From Romanomermis culicivorax (lineage: Eukaryota; Nematoda; Enoplea; Mermithida; Mermithidae), in NCBI GenBank assembly GCA_963922205.1, contig CAWUHX010000168.1, positions 594,760 to 658,759 of the forward strand: a DNA stretch of 64,000 nucleotides. The letters run 5' to 3'. The position numbers and the translations under genes are program-made. Each line of letters begins with the position of its first letter. Within the stretch, counting starts at the first letter, position 1. The notes under the pieces were generated by a model. It had not been told where the DNA came from and did not search any database. It saw nothing but the letters and a program-made list of their open reading frames with translations. Positions 60,480-64,000 of the stretch are shown here, one piece after another.

Positions 60480-62440
60480 AATTGGTTTCCAGTTGCAAAA
60501 TTTGGACAGTAGCTCTGTTGGTTAAAGCATGCAGATTGAGACCCTAAGGCCCAAGGGTCGAAACCTGCAACTGTCAAATTTTTTTTTCAAATGGAAATTG
60601 TAATATTTGTGACACAACCTTCAATCATATTATGAATTTAATACTCAATTAGTTTCCATATGCAGACTTTTGGGAGTAGCTCTGTCGCTTAAACCATGCA
60701 AATCGACGCCACGAGGCCCACGGGACAAGACCTGCAACTGTCAATTTTTTTTTCAAATGTAAATTGTGATATTTTGTGATGAGATAACCTTCAATTATAT
60801 TATGAATTTGATACTCAATTAGTTTCCACATGCAGACTTTTGGCGGGAGCTCTGTTGTTTAAAGCCTGTAAATTGACACCACGAGGCCCACGGGACAAGA
60901 CCTGCAACAGTCAATTTTTTTTCAAATGTAAATTGTGATATTTTGTGATGAGATAACTTTCAATTATATTATGAATTTAATACTCAATGAGTTTCCATAT
61001 GCAGACTTTTGGGAGTAGCTCTGTCGCTTAAACCATGCAAATCAACGCCACGAGGCCCACGGGACAAGACCTGCAACAGTCAATTTTTTTTCAAATGTAA
61101 ATTGTGATATTTTGTGATGAGATAACTTTCAATTATATTATGAATTTAATACTCAATGAGTTTCCATATGCAGACTTTTGGGAGTAGCTCTGTCGCTTAA
61201 AGCATGCAAATCGACACCACAAGGCCCACGGGACAAGACCTGCAACTGTCAATTTTTTTTCAAATGTAAATTGTGATATTTTGTGATGAGATAACCTTCA
61301 ATTATATTATGAATTTGATACTCAATTAGTTTCCACATGCAGACTTTTGGCGGGAGCTCTGTTGTTTAAAGCATGCAAATCGACACCACAAGGCCCACGG
61401 GACAAGACCTGCAACTGTCAATTTTTTTTTCAAATGTAAATTGTGATATTTTAACCTCCAATCATATTATGAATTTAATACACAATTAGTTTCCACATGC
61501 AGACTTTTGGGAGTAGCTCCGTTGGTTAAAGCATGCAGATTGAGACCCTAAGGCCCAAGGGTCGAGACCTGCAACTGTCAATTTTTTTTTTAAATGTAAA
61601 TTGTGATATTTTGTAAGATAACCTCCAATTATAATATGAATTTGATACTCAATTAGTTTCCATATGCAGACTTTTGGGAGTAGCTCTGTTGGTTAAAGCA
61701 TGCATATTGAGACCTCAAGGCCCATGGGGCAAGACCTGCAACTGTCAATTTTTTTTCAAATGTAAATTGTGATATTTTGTGACGAGATAAATTTCAATTA
61801 TATTACGAATTTGATACTCAATTAGTTCCCGCATGCAGACTTTTGGGAGTAGCTCTGTTGGTTAAAGCATGCATATTGAGACATCAAGGCCCATGGGACA
61901 AGACCTGCAACTGTCAATTTTTTTTCAAATGTAAATTGTGCTATTTTGTGGAATAATTTTCAAGAATATTATGAATTTGATACTCAATTAGTTTCCACAT
62001 GCAGACTTTTGGCGGGAGCTCTGTTGTTTAAAGCCTGTAAATTGACACCACGAGGCCCACGGGACAAGACCTGCAACTGTCAAATTTTTTTTCACTTGAA
62101 AAATGTGAAATTTTGTGGAATAATTTTTAAGAATATTATAAACTTTAATGCAAACTTAGCTTTCAGTTGCAAATTTTTAAGAGTAGCTCTGTCAGTTTAA
62201 GCTTGCAGATTGAGACTGCAAGGCCTAAGGGTCAAGACCTGCAACTGTCAAAATTTTTTTTTCTTGATATTTTGTGAGATCAATCAGAAATTGATACCTA
62301 ATATCATATTATGAAGTTTAAAATTAAATTGGTTTCATTGTGAAAATTTTGGAAGTAGCTCTGTCGGTTAAAGCTTGCAGATTGAAACCACAAGGCCCAT
62401 GGGTCGAAACCTTCAACTGCCAAATTTTTTTCTCATTGTA
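60480..62440 (+). repeat. Tandem array of 12 tRNA-like SINE units, about 168 bp each
   Basis: Each unit has an A box (TAGCTCTGTTGGTTAAAGC), a B-box-like GGGTCGAGACC, then CTGCAACTGTCAA and a run of eight or more T that could end Pol III transcription, then a body ending GAATTTGATACTCAATTAGTTTCC. A boxes start near 60510, 60677, 60848, 61018, 61185, 61355, 61515, 61681, 61850, 62018, 62183 and 62355. Stems are too degenerate for a functional tRNA. Confidence 0.85.
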
Positions 62441-62512
62441 AATTGCAATATTTTGTATGATAACCTTCAATCTAACTTTTAATGAAATTTACAACTTTAC
62501 AGATCTCCAAAT

Positions 62513-63183
62513 ATGCCGCTATTCGAACCATTAGTTGCGAACGACGACAATTTGTCGATAATTAGCGAACACTTTATCCATCGATTGGACCGAACCTATT
62601 CCCCGTATTGTCAAAATAAAGACAATTTAATGGAGGAGAGGGAAGAAAATTACAAAACGGTGGTTTATAACAAAAATGGTCAAAAATATTACGTGTCATC
62701 GAACGATCATCCAATCGATGATAGAAATCACGGATTAAGTAACCAAAATGCAAGAAAATTAAACTAAAAGTCCAAAATAATTGCAATTTTTCCTTTCTAG
62801 ATCAGTCGCAAGTTGGTCGAAAACCGGAAATTTTGAATTTCGAAGTTCGCATACGTCCCAAATATCCGGTACAACATCAAATTTTAAAAACGACGGTGGT
62901 CATCCCGCCGATGGAAAATTTCCCCAAAAAACGACCATCGATGAGTCAATTGGAGAAACCAAATTTAAGCGGCAAAGTTGATCAAAATAATAATAATTAT
63001 GATGATAATCGACGAGAAGATCAAATATTGATCAAATCACTAAATTTTGATCAAATTAATCATTTGATCGATGATCAAGATATCGTTCGAGCGATTCATG
63101 ATCAAAAATTTTTCGACGATGATCGAAAAAGTAATGGATCGATGATCAGGGTCGAACGTTTAACTGTATCGACTTTATTGTGA
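62513..63183 (+). CDS. Small unknown protein or C-terminal part of a larger one
   Basis: Exons 62513-62738 and 62801-63183 (TGA) join in phase 1 across a 62-nt intron (GTAACC...TTTCTAG), giving 202 residues if the ATG at 62513 is the start. An acceptor-like TTTACAG ends 11 bases before that ATG and the frame is open to it, so an upstream exon could exist. The protein is hydrophilic, Asp/Asn-rich, with VRIRPKYPVQHQILKTTVV and no signal peptide, membrane segment or recognisable domain. Possibly a cytosolic tail or a disordered protein. Confidence 0.6.
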
Positions 63184-63408
63184 AAATGGCTATTTTTGTA
63201 GTATTGATTAGTGTATAGATATGGGCTCAGGAAAAATATGGAACCCAGGTATTTAGGGGGTGCCAGATGGGCTTAGGCTTAGGCATCTGAAAATTGGACA
63301 TCCAGTTCCAGATATTTTCCAAACCCTATTTAAATTTGATAATAAATTATTTATTTGGACTTTTAAAATCAAAATTTTATTTTAAAAAGAAAATTACTCA
63401 AAATTAAA

Positions 63409-63633
63409 TCACAAATTCAACAATGGTATTATCCTGCAAGGTTCCAAACTGGTCCTACAAACGTGGCAAGCTTTGTTACCAGTGCTGGCTGCAGTCAATA
63501 AACACCTCCAACAGGATAAATGTCCGCAAGGGGTGCAGCAAGGTGTCGCTTGATCATTCAAACAAATGTCGCAAGTAAATTGTGTGGCGAATGCCGAAGA
63601 ATTTTTAAGCTGCACTGTCGATTGTAATTTGGA
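63409..63633 (-). CDS. RING-finger protein, last exon (PEX10- or RNF5/185-like)
   Basis: An exon starting after TTTTTCTAG encodes a C3HC4 RING: CDICLNDQATPCCTPCGHLSCWRC, then CHVC, ending CRIIPLLNL and TGA. The zinc ligands C-x2-C, C-x-H, C-x2-C and C-x2-C are all present. The CTPCGHLxCWxC core and the RING lying at the very C terminus resemble the peroxisomal ubiquitin ligase PEX10; RNF5/RNF185 is an alternative but has a membrane segment after the RING. Upstream exons are probably beyond the right edge. Confidence 0.75.
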   Translation of the reverse strand, partial: SKLQSTVQLKNSSAFATQFTCDICLNDQATPCCTPCGHLSCWRCLLTAASTGNKACHVCRTSLEPCRIIPLLNL

Positions 63634-63659
63634 TCTAGAAAAAGTAAACATTTAATATT

Positions 63660-64000
63660 TTTTTATAATGAAAAATTTAAAGTTGATAATTTAAATTGAA
63701 TTAATTAATTAAACTTAAATTATCAACTCCAACTTTCAGTCGATTTAATCAAAAAAAAAATTTTTGAAATAAATTTAATTAAATCATTCAACTACAACAA
63801 CAATTAAAATCAAGTAATAAGAGTCATATAGTTGAAATCATTCTAATTGAGATCTATTCACCAGTACCAGTTTAGTATATGTCTACCACTATGTCCCTGA
63901 AATACAAAAGAAGAAAATCATTTATGTTAATCCAAAATATTAAATTATTAACTTCAAATAGATATAATCCATTCAATAATGAAAATTATGTAATATAAAT
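63660..64000. other. AT-rich, no supported exon
   Basis: Presumed intron of the RING-finger gene. An acceptor-like TTTGTATTTCAG at about 63898 on the minus strand is followed by a frame that creates a stop when joined to the RING exon. Confidence 0.4.

Noticed and set aside
63860..63900. Small upstream exon for the RING-finger gene after TTTGTATTTCAG
   Set aside because: Joining it to the RING exon creates a stop codon in every usable donor phase.
1..64000. CRISPR arrays or bacterial operons
   Set aside because: The tandem repeats lack unique spacers of constant size, and the genes are intron-bearing animal genes.

Overview
The window is animal nuclear DNA that is rich in introns and repeats. 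Genes have GT-AG introns, several only 50-60 nt long, and interstitial arrays of TTAGGC, the nematode telomere hexamer, occur at several places. This suggests a nematode or a close ecdysozoan relative. A peptide resembling the insect/viral Diedel family would suit an insect-associated worm, but nothing here fixes the species. There is one 100-base assembly gap (8040-8139).

Layout. 0.67-7.2 kb: minus-strand gene for a secreted Cys-rich protein, rebuilt from 11 exons that all join in phase 1; its introns hold arrays of the 12-base palindrome ATGTTATAACAT and a heat-shock-element (HSE)/TTAGGC cassette. 7.4-11.3 kb: 91-bp tandem repeat, gap, then palindrome satellite. 11.45-16.8 kb: plus-strand 3' part of a copper P-type ATPase (ATP7). 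17.6-25.8 kb: an 8.2-kb satellite block with related inverted ends and a strand-polarity flip near 24.3 kb. 25.8-31.15 kb: three small minus-strand secreted-peptide genes (Diedel-like; a CxxxC...CxC peptide with a frame break; a Gln/Ala-rich one), two of them with HSE/TTAGGC material inside an intron. 31.5-32.9 kb: a degenerate coding relic. 33.7-35 kb: a triplicated tRNA-like/HSE unit. 36.4-42.7 kb: dual-oxidase maturation factor (DUOXA), nine exons, with intron 1 filled by a 150-bp repeat derived from the end of exon 1.

43.2-56.6 kb: a solo LTR and a complete 12.27-kb Ty3/gypsy element on the minus strand (576-bp LTRs, AGTG target duplications). Besides gag and pol it carries a long 3' frame beginning with a DEDDy 3'-5' exonuclease domain. 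The long frames are interrupted only by TGA codons. 56.6-59.8 kb: about 130-bp satellite. 60.5-62.4 kb: twelve tandem tRNA-like SINE units. 62.5-63.2 kb: a small plus-strand gene, convergent with the RING-finger 3' exon of a minus-strand gene at 63.4 kb.

How the parts relate: ATP7 (copper export) and DUOXA (maturation of dual oxidase) are housekeeping and redox genes; the secreted peptides look like extracellular effectors. The recurring theme is a mobile promoter-like cassette (HSEs plus TATA box), often joined to telomere-like arrays, sitting inside introns of four of the genes.
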